A stretch of 12,593 nt of DNA from an uncultured Methylococcaceae bacterium (GTDB lineage Bacteria > Pseudomonadota > Gammaproteobacteria > Methylococcales > Methylomonadaceae). The notes beneath the pieces were generated by a model, which saw only the letters and a program-made list of their open reading frames with translations, did not search any database and was not told the DNA's origin. The position numbers and the translations under genes were made by a program. Where the stretch lies: NCBI GenBank assembly GCA_903873045.1, contig CAIQND010000590.1, forward strand, positions 1 through 12,593, written 5' to 3'. Below, in pieces: positions 5,639 to 12,593 of this stretch. Numbering within the stretch: position 1 is the first letter of the stretch; each line of letters starts with the position of its first letter.

Positions 5639-7201
5639 TTACAACAGTAAAAGTTCCGGTGCAATGCGCTCCATAAAAATCTTTCTGTAAGATTCCGCCT
5701 TGCGTACCTGCATACTTTCCATCGGATTATAATCATCCGTGATGACAATACCACCGGCATCGGTCATCGCATATTCATGATCCAGCAACCATTGTGTGGC
5801 TTTGTCTTGATTATTACTATCCAACGTTAACGGTTGTTTTGATGCCAGAAAAATAAAATCGGTAAATTCCCTTTTTTCAGTCACAAAAACACGGATGTTG
5901 GGCAATGTGAGAGCCAGGGTTTTATAAACCGATGTCACCGCATTAGCCCCTTCTCCATGGGTAAAGCCCACATAATTTAGCGCCAGCACACCTTGCTCAC
6001 TCAACAGATTGCGTAACTCTGTCAACATTTCAACCGTCAGCATGTGCGTAGGTTCAGAGCCGCCGGTAAAACAGTCGTGGATAATAAAATCGTAATGCTT
6101 GTTGAGCTTTTTTATCTCATAACGGGCATCACCGACAATAAAATCACCGGTCGGCGTAAAATTGAAATATTTTATGGCCATATCGGCCACTACCGGATCA
6201 ATTTCAATGGTATCGGTGGCAAGACCTTTAGCCTTAAGGTCACGCGCAACATGGCCGCCACCCAGACCAATCAGCAAGGCTTGACTGGCCGTTGGCCGAA
6301 ACACGTGCGGCACCAATCCCAAAACCATCTGATAACCCAGCAGACTGCGGCCATGTTCAATTTCCATTGCGCTCAACACCGAAGAATCAGACAGTAACAA
6401 GCGAAAGCCTTTGCGCTCGTCGTCCACCACCCGCACCCAACCGTAATGGCCTTCTTCGGCGTGCAGTACGGTAAAATCTTTGGCGGGTTGGTTGGGTCTG
6501 TCATAACCGTTTGCAGCCAATGCAGAAGATATAACGCCCATCATCAATAAGGGCATGGAAGACCATGAGCCTGGAAAGCCCTCTTTATCGCGCAAACTTA
6601 AAAAAATGGACAACACCAACAACAATAAACTTAAAGAAAAAATAATGGCACGCGTACCAAAAGTCGGCAGCAAATAGAACGCCAGTAATAAAGTACCCAG
6701 CACACTGCCCATCGTGCTTACCGCATAAACAGACCCCACCATTCTGCCTACGCCTTGTAAATCACGGGTAGCCAGTTTGATCACAAACGGGCCAACCATC
6801 GCTAACGCCGTCAACGGTAAGGTAAACAAAATCAAGGCACTGGCAAAAGCGCCACCGCGAATACCCAACGGATTGGTCAGTTCAAGCACCGGCCCGCTAA
6901 TAAAAGGCACAATCACCGTTGTTAAAGCCGCCAGAAAAATCACATGCGCCAAGCGCAACCGTTGGTAACGATCTGCCAGAAAACCACCCAAATAATAGCC
7001 CAAGGCCAGCGCCACCATGGTCACCGAAATCAAGGCTGTCCACACATACAGACTAACCCCGTAAAACGGCGCGATAATACGGGTGCCCAGCAGCTCCAGA
7101 ATCATCACCGCACCGCCACTAATGGTGATGGTCAGAAAAAGAAAACTGTTGCTGATTGCTGGTAACGCGGATTGTGTATGACTGGTTTTGTTTAATGACA
7201 T
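5639..7201 (-). CDS. Membrane protein with spermidine-synthase-like (PABS-type) domain
   Basis: The 520-residue product has an N-terminal hydrophobic half with about seven or eight membrane segments (about 20-230), containing ELLGTRIIAPFYG and ALALGYYLGGFLADR, hallmarks of fused MFS/spermidine-synthase proteins. The soluble C-terminal half (about 240-520) has a Rossmann methyltransferase fold: LLIGLGGGHVARDL (309-322), the SAM- or decarboxy-SAM-binding glycine motif; E333-I-D335 at the end of strand 2; GDAR (357-360); and HDCFTGGSEPTHMLTVEM (375-392). ITDDYNPME (487-495) closes the domain. Classical SpeE has a D-x-x-D-P-x-G-P type loop at the active site; here the family-specific DxFxGxxxPxHMLT pattern replaces it, so true polyamine synthesis should not be assumed. 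No strong ribosome site precedes the start. It lies 65 bp downstream of the large repeat protein on the same strand and converges with exbD. The family is clear, the reaction is not known. Confidence 0.88.
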   Translation of the reverse strand: MSLNKTSHTQSALPAISNSFLFLTITISGGAVMILELLGTRIIAPFYGVSLYVWTALISVTMVALALGYYLGGFLADRYQRLRLAHVIFLAALTTVIVPFISGPVLELTNPLGIRGGAFASALILFTLPLTALAMVGPFVIKLATRDLQGVGRMVGSVYAVSTMGSVLGTLLLAFYLLPTFGTRAIIFSLSLLLLVLSIFLSLRDKEGFPGSWSSMPLLMMGVISSALAANGYDRPNQPAKDFTVLHAEEGHYGWVRVVDDERKGFRLLLSDSSVLSAMEIEHGRSLLGYQMVLGLVPHVFRPTASQALLIGLGGGHVARDLKAKGLATDTIEIDPVVADMAIKYFNFTPTGDFIVGDARYEIKKLNKHYDFIIHDCFTGGSEPTHMLTVEMLTELRNLLSEQGVLALNYVGFTHGEGANAVTSVYKTLALTLPNIRVFVTEKREFTDFIFLASKQPLTLDSNNQDKATQWLLDHEYAMTDAGGIVITDDYNPMESMQVRKAESYRKIFMERIAPELLLL

Positions 7202-7266
7202 GGTATTGGTTTATTTTAAGTTGTAAGTTTTATTATGTGACTCGTAGTGGCTACTTTATACAAATA

Positions 7267-10200
7267 TTAAGGCCTGATAGTAAATGACTGTGTAACCTGA
7301 ACTGCGGCTGAATAATGTATGTTACCCGCTTGATTGGCTGCGATTGTACAAATTCCGGCTGCTTTACCGGTTACGATATTTGCACTGACTGTGCAAATCC
7401 CTGGTGTGGTAGAAGTAAAAAACACCGGATTTCTCCAAGTGAAGAAAGCTGAAAGTTTCGCGCCGTTGGGAATAGAAACAATACCGGTTTTGCCCGTAGC
7501 AATCGATGGCGCTGCACCAAATATTAAAACTTGGGCGTATTTTTTGATCAAAAAGGTCTGTGTAACCTGGGGAGCCGCAATGTAATTATTGTTACCCGTC
7601 TGATTGGCTGCAATGATGCAGTTTCCCGATCCAATAGTCGTCACGATATTGTCACTGACAGTACATATCCCAAGAGTGGTAGAGACCAGACTTACAGGAA
7701 GGCCAGAAGAAGAGGCGGTAAATATAATTCCGGCATCGTTCAATGCTATATCGGGTGCAGTACCAAAACTTATGGATTGTGTCGCTACAATGGTGACAGA
7801 TTTCGTTATCTGAGATGCGGCCAGGTAATTGCCATTGCCCTCCTGATTGGCGGCAATAATACAGGCTCCGTAAGTGATGCCGGTCACTGTACTACCATTG
7901 ACCGTGCAGATATTGGGGGTGATAGAACTAAAATTGCTAACTGGAAGATTGGAAGTGGAAGATGCCGAAATCATACCGGTGACTCCCGTTATTAGGCTAT
8001 TGGGAAATGTAACGAATGCTATGGATTGACTGCTTTTGCCAATAGCAATTGTCTGCGTCACAGCAGTCGCAGCGTTGTAATTGATGTTGCCAGCTTGATT
8101 GGCGGCAATGATACAAATGCCGGCCGTAATACCGGTGACAACATTACCATTGACAGTACAGACATCCGCCGTGCCAGAACTAAAGCTGGCAGCAAGACCG
8201 GAGTCGGCGGTCGCACTAACAGTACCAGAACTACCCATTGTAATCGCCGGTGCTGCACCAAAGGTCAGAACTTGTGTGCCTTTGCCGATGTTGATGTTCT
8301 GCGTCACAGCAGTCGCTGCATTGTAATTGGTGTTGCCCGCCTGTGTGGCGGTAATAATACAATTGTCGGCCGTAATGCCTGTCACATTACTGCCGTTGAC
8401 AGTACAGACACCCGCCGTACTTGAACTAAAGCTGGCAGCAAGACCGGAGTCGGCTGTTGCACTAACAGTACCGGAACTACCCACCGTAATCGCCGGTGCA
8501 GTCCCAAAGGTCAGAGTTTGTGTGCCAGCGCCGATAATGAAGTTCTGTGTCACAGCAGTCGCTGCGTTGTAAGTGGCATTGCCCGCCTGATTGGCGACAA
8601 TGATACAAGTACCTGCCGTAAGACCTGTCACATTACTGCCGCTGACAGCACAGATATCCTCCGTGCTGGAACTGAAGCTGGCAGCAAGACCGGAGCTGGC
8701 TGTTGCACTAACAGTACCAACACTACCCACTGTAATCGCAGGTACAGCACCAAAGGTTAGTTCTTGTGTGACTTTGTCGATAGTGATGTTCTGCATCACA
8801 GCAGTCGCCGCATTGTAATTGGCATTACCCGCCTGATTGGCGACAATGCTACAAGTGCCGACCGTAATGCCGGTGACAGTATTACCGCTGACAGTACAGA
8901 CACCCGTTGTACTTGAACTGAAGCTGGCAGCAAGACCGGAGCTGGCTGTTGCACTAACAGTACCGGTTTTACCCACTGTAATCGCCGGTACAGCACCAAA
9001 GATCAGCGCTTGTACGCCCTTGCCGATAGTGATGGACTGCGTCACAGCAGCCGCTGCATTGTAATTGGCATTGCCTGCCTGAGTGGCGGCAATAATACAG
9101 GTGCCCGTAGTAATCCCCGTCACCGTGTAACCACTGACGGTGCAAGTATCTAATGTAGAAGAGCTTAAGCTCACCACAAGCGTAGAGTCGGCGGCAACCA
9201 AAACAGCAACGCTGTCGCCTACAGTGATAGGTGGCATTGTGCCAAAGCTTATTGTTTGGCTGCTCATAATGCTGGTAATTTCCAAAGAACGCGTCACAGT
9301 GGTCGCTGCGGTGTAATTTGCATTGCCGGATTGATTGGCGACAAGGGTACAGGTACCGACAGCAATGCCTTTCACAGCGTAACCAATGATGCTGCAAGTA
9401 GCGGGTGTATCGGAAACAAGATTCAGAGGAAGGCCTGAAGTAGCACTAGCTAAAATGTCACTGGTATTGTTGACAACAATATTGGGTAATGGCCCAAAGT
9501 TTGGATCAAAGTTTATGACTTGGCTACCTTTGCCGATAGTGAAGTTCCGTGTCACAGCAGTCGCTGCATTGTAATTGGCATTGCCCGCCTGGGTGGCGGC
9601 AATGGTACAAGTGCCGGCCGTAATGCCTGTCACATTACTCTCGTTGACAGTGCAGACATCGGTCGTGCTGGAACTGAAGCTGGCAGCAAGACCGGAGTCG
9701 GCTGTTGCACTGACAGTACCGGCATTACCCACTGTAATCGCCGGTGCAGCACCAAAGGTCAGGGTTTGTGTGCCTTTGCCGATAGTGATGTTCTGCGTCA
9801 CAGTCGCTGCATTGTAATTGGCATTGCCCGCCTGAGTGGCGACAATGGTACAGATGCCCGCAGTAATAGAGGTGACAATATTGCCACTGACAGTGCATAT
9901 ATCGGTTGTGCTTGAACTAAAGCTGGCGGCAAGACCGGAGTCGGCTGTTACACTAACATTACCGGCACTACCCACTGTAATCGACGGTGCAGCACCAAAG
10001 GTCAGGGTTTGTGTGCCTTTGCCGATAGTGATGATCTGCGTCACAGTCGCTGCATTGTAATTGGCATTGCCCGCCTGATTGGCGACAATGGTACAAGTAC
10101 CGGCCATAATGCCGATGACAGTATTACCGCTGATAGTACAGACACTCGGAGTACTTGAGATAAAGCTGGCAGCAAGACCGGAGTCGGCTGTTGCACTGAC

Positions 10201-11709
10201 AGTACCGGCACTACCCACTGTAATCGCCGGAGCAACACCAAAGGTCAGGGTTTGTGTGCCTTTACCGATGGTGATGTTCTGCGTCACAGCAATCGCCGCA
10301 TCGTAATTGGCATTGCCCGCCTGAGTGGCGGTAATGGTACAGGTGCCCGCAGTAATAGAGGTAACGGCACTGCCACTGACAGTGCAAATACTGGCGGTGG
10401 TAGAGCTGAAGCTCAACGAAAGCCCAGAAGGGGAGGTGGCTGAAATATTACTGGTTCCACCTATAGGGAGGTTTGGCACGGCATTAAATGTTATAACTTG
10501 ATCAGCCTTGCCGATAATGATGTCCTTCGTCACAGCAGCCGCTGCATCGTAATTGGTATCGCCAGCTTGCTTGGCGGCAATGGTACAAGTACCGGCCGTA
10601 ATACCTGTCACATTACTCCCGTTAACAGTACAGACCCCCATCGTATTAGAACTAAAGCTCACAGCAAGATTGGACGTTGTCGTGGCGGAGGCCGTGGTAG
10701 TTTGTCCTACCGTCAGTGTGGTTGGTGTAAAGACAAAATTGTTAATAGTCTGACTTTTTTTGGTAAAAATTGCCGTAAAGGTCAAAGTACCCGCCAGATT
10801 TGTTGACCCGAATGAGGATTGAGAGCCAGGTGCGCCTAAAGCACCGGAGGCGGCAATGGTATAATTGTCGGGTTGCAGGGTGATGGTTAAGGTTTGCAAC
10901 GTATCGGCTGCGTTCATTGAATAACCATCTGCGCCTACCGTACCGCGAAGAGTATGTACCGCCGTATTAAACTCCAAGGTGCTCCAATTGCCCGCAGTGT
11001 TGCCATCACCCCAGCCATGGAAGGCGTCAAACTGGCCAGTATAGGTAGGTGCGCCTGTATCGGTTTTTCGATAAGGCGCAGTAATACCTTGTGCATCAAT
11101 CACAAAGCCGGTATCAAAGGCATTTTGTTTTTTGACAGGTGGAACGCCGGCTTTTGGATTCAAACTATCAACGGCATCATCATGGCCTTGGTAACTGCCA
11201 ACGCCCTTGTACAAGGTAAAGCCGCTATCGTAATAAGCATTAGCATCACCGACATTCCAGGTCAGAGTGACAATAGCAGCTTGTGCAAGGCGAAAGTTGA
11301 AAAAATCCACTTTATGGGTGTCGCCCAAGGTGGTCTTCGTGCCATCACCCCAGCCAAAATCGGTCACATCATTAACGGTTACGGTTGCTGTACCCGCGCC
11401 TGTAGCGGCGTTATAAGCAACACCGCTAAAGCTGCCTACACCGGTATAGGTCTGATTAGTTGCATTCCATTGCGCAGTATTATTAAGCGGACGGTCAGAT
11501 TGGGTGTTGGTGGCAGCGCCTACACCACCACCGGACACAGTCGGGTTTAAGCCGTATTGTGCGGTAGACGCAGCTTTACCCGCAGCCGTTAAATCACCTA
11601 TTTGTACGCCTTGATTAAGATCGTAATATTCAATATGAGCCATTACTTGTTGGCTTAAAGCCAACAAAATAACAGCGATACCGCTTGTAATAATGCTCTT
11701 GATGGTCAT
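7267..11709 (-). CDS. Large secreted protein with 14 Ig-like cysteine-containing tandem repeats
   Basis: From ATG at 11709 the product is 1,480 residues and starts with a good signal peptide (MTIKSIITSGIAVILLALSQ, cleavage after QQVMA). A unique domain of about 290 residues follows; it is Gly/Asn/Asp-rich and beta-like, with FGWGDGT and FHGWGDGNTAGNWST motifs, and I do not recognise it. The rest is 14 tandem repeats of 81-92 residues with the core ITVGSxGTVSATADSGLAAS, then VCTV, TGITAGTCTI and ATQAGNANYNAAT. Every repeat keeps two cysteines about 16 residues apart (28 in all), presumably one disulfide per domain. The protein ends directly after repeat 14 with SFTIRP: no PEP-CTERM, LPxTG, autotransporter barrel or RTX repeats. 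The frame is open upstream to a GTG at 11808 and an ATG at 11799 (AGGTG seven bases before it), but these would put about 30-33 polar residues before the signal peptide. Cell-surface or matrix adhesion is a plausible inference for such repeat proteins, not shown. Confidence 0.85.
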   Translation of the reverse strand: MTIKSIITSGIAVILLALSQQVMAHIEYYDLNQGVQIGDLTAAGKAASTAQYGLNPTVSGGGVGAATNTQSDRPLNNTAQWNATNQTYTGVGSFSGVAYNAATGAGTATVTVNDVTDFGWGDGTKTTLGDTHKVDFFNFRLAQAAIVTLTWNVGDANAYYDSGFTLYKGVGSYQGHDDAVDSLNPKAGVPPVKKQNAFDTGFVIDAQGITAPYRKTDTGAPTYTGQFDAFHGWGDGNTAGNWSTLEFNTAVHTLRGTVGADGYSMNAADTLQTLTITLQPDNYTIAASGALGAPGSQSSFGSTNLAGTLTFTAIFTKKSQTINNFVFTPTTLTVGQTTTASATTTSNLAVSFSSNTMGVCTVNGSNVTGITAGTCTIAAKQAGDTNYDAAAAVTKDIIIGKADQVITFNAVPNLPIGGTSNISATSPSGLSLSFSSTTASICTVSGSAVTSITAGTCTITATQAGNANYDAAIAVTQNITIGKGTQTLTFGVAPAITVGSAGTVSATADSGLAASFISSTPSVCTISGNTVIGIMAGTCTIVANQAGNANYNAATVTQIITIGKGTQTLTFGAAPSITVGSAGNVSVTADSGLAASFSSSTTDICTVSGNIVTSITAGICTIVATQAGNANYNAATVTQNITIGKGTQTLTFGAAPAITVGNAGTVSATADSGLAASFSSSTTDVCTVNESNVTGITAGTCTIAATQAGNANYNAATAVTRNFTIGKGSQVINFDPNFGPLPNIVVNNTSDILASATSGLPLNLVSDTPATCSIIGYAVKGIAVGTCTLVANQSGNANYTAATTVTRSLEITSIMSSQTISFGTMPPITVGDSVAVLVAADSTLVVSLSSSTLDTCTVSGYTVTGITTGTCIIAATQAGNANYNAAAAVTQSITIGKGVQALIFGAVPAITVGKTGTVSATASSGLAASFSSSTTGVCTVSGNTVTGITVGTCSIVANQAGNANYNAATAVMQNITIDKVTQELTFGAVPAITVGSVGTVSATASSGLAASFSSSTEDICAVSGSNVTGLTAGTCIIVANQAGNATYNAATAVTQNFIIGAGTQTLTFGTAPAITVGSSGTVSATADSGLAASFSSSTAGVCTVNGSNVTGITADNCIITATQAGNTNYNAATAVTQNINIGKGTQVLTFGAAPAITMGSSGTVSATADSGLAASFSSGTADVCTVNGNVVTGITAGICIIAANQAGNINYNAATAVTQTIAIGKSSQSIAFVTFPNSLITGVTGMISASSTSNLPVSNFSSITPNICTVNGSTVTGITYGACIIAANQEGNGNYLAASQITKSVTIVATQSISFGTAPDIALNDAGIIFTASSSGLPVSLVSTTLGICTVSDNIVTTIGSGNCIIAANQTGNNNYIAAPQVTQTFLIKKYAQVLIFGAAPSIATGKTGIVSIPNGAKLSAFFTWRNPVFFTSTTPGICTVSANIVTGKAAGICTIAANQAGNIHYSAAVQVTQSFTIRP
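7270..10761 (-). repeat. Fourteen tandem repeat units of about 246 bp within the large gene
   Basis: Units in translation order: R1 10761-10513, R2 10512-10267, R3 10266-10024, R4 10023-9781, R5 9780-9535, R6 9534-9277, R7 9276-9025, R8 9024-8779, R9 8778-8533, R10 8532-8287, R11 8286-8041, R12 8040-7789, R13 7788-7546, R14 7545-7270. Sizes are 81-86 codons except R14 (92 codons, including an extra stretch containing FFTWRNPV). R3-R5 and R8-R11 are nearly alike in DNA as well as protein; R1, R2, R6, R7 and R12-R14 have diverged. R3 and R4 share loss of one Ala codon (NAATVTQ instead of NAATAVTQ), so one was copied from the other. Such arrays expand and shrink by recombination and may collapse in short-read assemblies. 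Confidence 0.92.
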
Positions 11710-11749
11710 TTTTGTTTGAGAAGAAGCAGATGTATGGTTTCCAATACTA

Positions 11750-11773
11750 ATCTTGCTCGGTAATGAGCAAGAT
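11750..11773 (-). promoter_or_regulatory. Stem-loop upstream of the signal-peptide start of the repeat protein
   Basis: ATCTTGCTC (11750-11758) and GAGCAAGAT (11765-11773) form a perfect 9-bp stem with a six-base loop; CCAAT (11741-11745) and ATTGG (11776-11780) can extend it after short internal loops. It lies about 40 bases before the ATG at 11709. If translation starts there, the stem is in the 5' leader and could affect translation or mRNA stability. If it starts at 11799, the stem is inside the coding region. No known riboswitch consensus was recognised. Confidence 0.45.
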
Positions 11774-11893
11774 AAATTGGGTGTTATAGCATTAATCATT
11801 AGAAGCACCTGCCAAATAAAGAACCAGCAACGCTGGAGAAATCAGTTAAAACTCGTTAGGAGTTGTTTTTTAGCTATCAACTTAACACGGGAC

Positions 11894-11926
11894 AGACCTG
11901 TCAGGTTTTATAAACCTGACAGGTCT
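11894..11926. repeat. Perfect 15-bp inverted repeat with three-base loop
   Basis: AGACCTGTCAGGTTT (11894-11908) and AAACCTGACAGGTCT (11912-11926) are exact reverse complements around TAT. I recall this AACCTGACAGGTCT palindrome as a dispersed intergenic repeat in several bacterial genomes. It would make a strong hairpin in RNA from either strand and might end the outer-membrane protein transcript, but no T-run follows on the minus strand, so a terminator role is uncertain. Confidence 0.75.
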
Positions 11927-12023
11927 AACGTCGGTATTTTTATCCTGACTGAAGTGGGTAGCCCGTTTTTTATACTATTGCTTGGTAAATCTTGTGCCTT
12001 CTATTTCGAGGTTTTCTTTAGTG

Positions 12024-12080
12024 CATCCCTATAGACTCTGGATGCCGGAAGAGCGTGCAGGAATCCAGTGCATAGAGATG
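12024..12080. repeat. 57-bp nested palindromic element
   Basis: Outer arms CATCCCTAT (12024-12032) and ATAGAGATG (12072-12080) pair at eight of nine positions; inner arms CTGGAT (12038-12043) and ATCCAG (12063-12068) pair perfectly. The middle reads GCCGGAAGAGCGTGCAGGA. The structure fits a REP-type dispersed element. It begins six bases after the stop of the outer-membrane protein gene on the minus strand, so it may protect that transcript's 3' end. Confidence 0.6.
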
Positions 12081-12085
12081 GCAAA

Positions 12086-12593
12086 CTAAAACATGTAGCT
12101 CCAATTGACGGCAAAGGAACCGGTGCGTTCAAGCTGATAGCCATTAACGACATCTTTGACAGGTTGTAACCACTCAAAACTAACCGTATGGCCGGCAAAC
12201 GCGCCATTAGGCGCCATCATTCTCACCCCCAAGCCCACATCCCAGTAATGTCCGCCGGTGTTTTGCGGATAATTTACGGGTGAAACGGTATCATGCCCGA
12301 TCTGATCGGTATTAGTGCCATCCAGTATCTGTGAAGCCTGAATTTGATAAAGATCGCCTCGCACCTTGTTTTGTTGGGTGTACACCCCACGAACCGTAGC
12401 AGACACCCAATTAAACATCGAGTAACCCGCCCAAGTCGTTGCTTGGTAAGTATCGCCCAGCGCATAGCCCGACTTGTTATGATCCTGAAAGCGATTAACC
12501 GAGCTGTACTGCGCCCCCCAGAAAGCATCTTTCATCTGGCCGTTATAGGTCAGACTGGGCTTAAAATCCCAAGTACCGCTGCCTGCCTGCATA
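12086..12593 (-). CDS. Outer-membrane beta-barrel protein, C-terminal 168 residues (5' end beyond window)
   Basis: The minus-strand frame runs from the right edge to TAG at 12086-12088. The visible part starts with MQAGSGTWDFKPSLTYNGQ, then SWG-like and aromatic strand motifs (FWGAQYSS, YQATTWAGYSMFNWVSATV), VGLGVRMMAPNGAFAGHTVS and ends WSYMF. Alternating hydrophobic/aromatic strands and the final phenylalanine are typical of outer-membrane barrels inserted by BAM. The LGSGT-WD opening and the C-terminal GHxxxxEWLQPV-LE pattern resemble the MetA-pathway phenol-degradation-like 'transporter' family. The methionine at 12592-12590 is probably internal, since family members are longer, so the true start is outside the window. 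It is on the same strand as the large repeat protein, 277 bp or more upstream of it. The transported compound is unknown. Confidence 0.7.
   Translation of the reverse strand, partial: MQAGSGTWDFKPSLTYNGQMKDAFWGAQYSSVNRFQDHNKSGYALGDTYQATTWAGYSMFNWVSATVRGVYTQQNKVRGDLYQIQASQILDGTNTDQIGHDTVSPVNYPQNTGGHYWDVGLGVRMMAPNGAFAGHTVSFEWLQPVKDVVNGYQLERTGSFAVNWSYMF

Larger units (their letters stand above)
11810..12085. other. Intergenic region between outer-membrane protein and repeat protein
   Basis: No gene is supported here. It should contain the promoter of the large repeat gene, but no convincing -35/-10 pair was found on the minus strand. It contains a perfect 15-bp palindrome (11894-11926) and a nested palindromic element (12024-12080). 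Confidence 0.6.

Noticed and set aside
7270..10761. CRISPR-like array of regular repeats
   Set aside because: Units are about 246 bp, fully coding and diverged; there are no 25-40 bp direct repeats separated by unique spacers.
8026..10806. Many plus-strand and out-of-frame open frames of 60-130 codons with similar products
   Set aside because: They recur with the 246-bp period of the large gene's repeats and are shadows of it.
10954..11550. 198-codon plus-strand open frame
   Set aside because: Antisense to the N-terminal domain of the large secreted protein; no recognisable protein features and the minus-strand reading continues from a good signal peptide.

Overview
The window reads as part of the chromosome of a Gram-negative bacterium, most likely a gammaproteobacterium. 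The envelope genes (TonB-dependent receptor, TonB-ExbB-ExbD, lipoprotein, outer-membrane barrel) establish the Gram-negative cell plan. The moderate GC content, the many short palindromic intergenic repeats and the style of the Ig-like repeat protein remind me of gammaproteobacterial methanotrophs (Methylococcales), but that is an impression from memory and no marker gene settles it. No rRNA, tRNA, CRISPR array, phage gene or transposase is visible.

Left part (1-5311): an apparently dedicated TonB-energised uptake module. A TonB-dependent receptor (minus strand, 3' end cut by the window edge) is divergent from a lipoprotein with five Asp-box (BNR, sialidase-like propeller) motifs and a Cys/His-rich pair of motifs. 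Downstream on the plus strand follow tonB, exbB and exbD, with exbB-exbD tightly packed. The 411-bp AT-rich divergent region holds two perfect inverted repeats and a phased A-tract, so shared regulation of receptor and lipoprotein is plausible. The substrate is not shown; a metal is a reasonable guess because of the CxCC and CPHHG motifs in the lipoprotein.

Middle (5312-7201): a 327-bp gap full of repeat elements, then a minus-strand gene for a membrane protein whose C-terminal half is a spermidine-synthase-like SAM-fold domain.

Right part (7267-12593): a large minus-strand gene for a secreted protein of about 1,480-1,510 residues. It has a signal peptide, a unique N-terminal beta-rich domain of about 290 residues and 14 tandem Ig-like repeats of about 82 residues, each with the same two cysteines. 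There is no visible C-terminal anchor or secretion domain. Upstream on the same strand lies the C-terminal part of an outer-membrane beta-barrel protein of the MetA-pathway/'transporter' type, cut by the right edge.

At least three kinds of short palindromic intergenic element occur: a composite hairpin element with 12-bp terminal inverted repeats (two copies before tonB, one decayed copy after exbD), a 140-bp element with perfect 15-bp terminal inverted repeats after exbD, and two palindromes between the repeat protein and the outer-membrane gene. The most interesting parts are the receptor/lipoprotein/TonB module with its structured divergent promoter region, and the unanchored 14-repeat protein.
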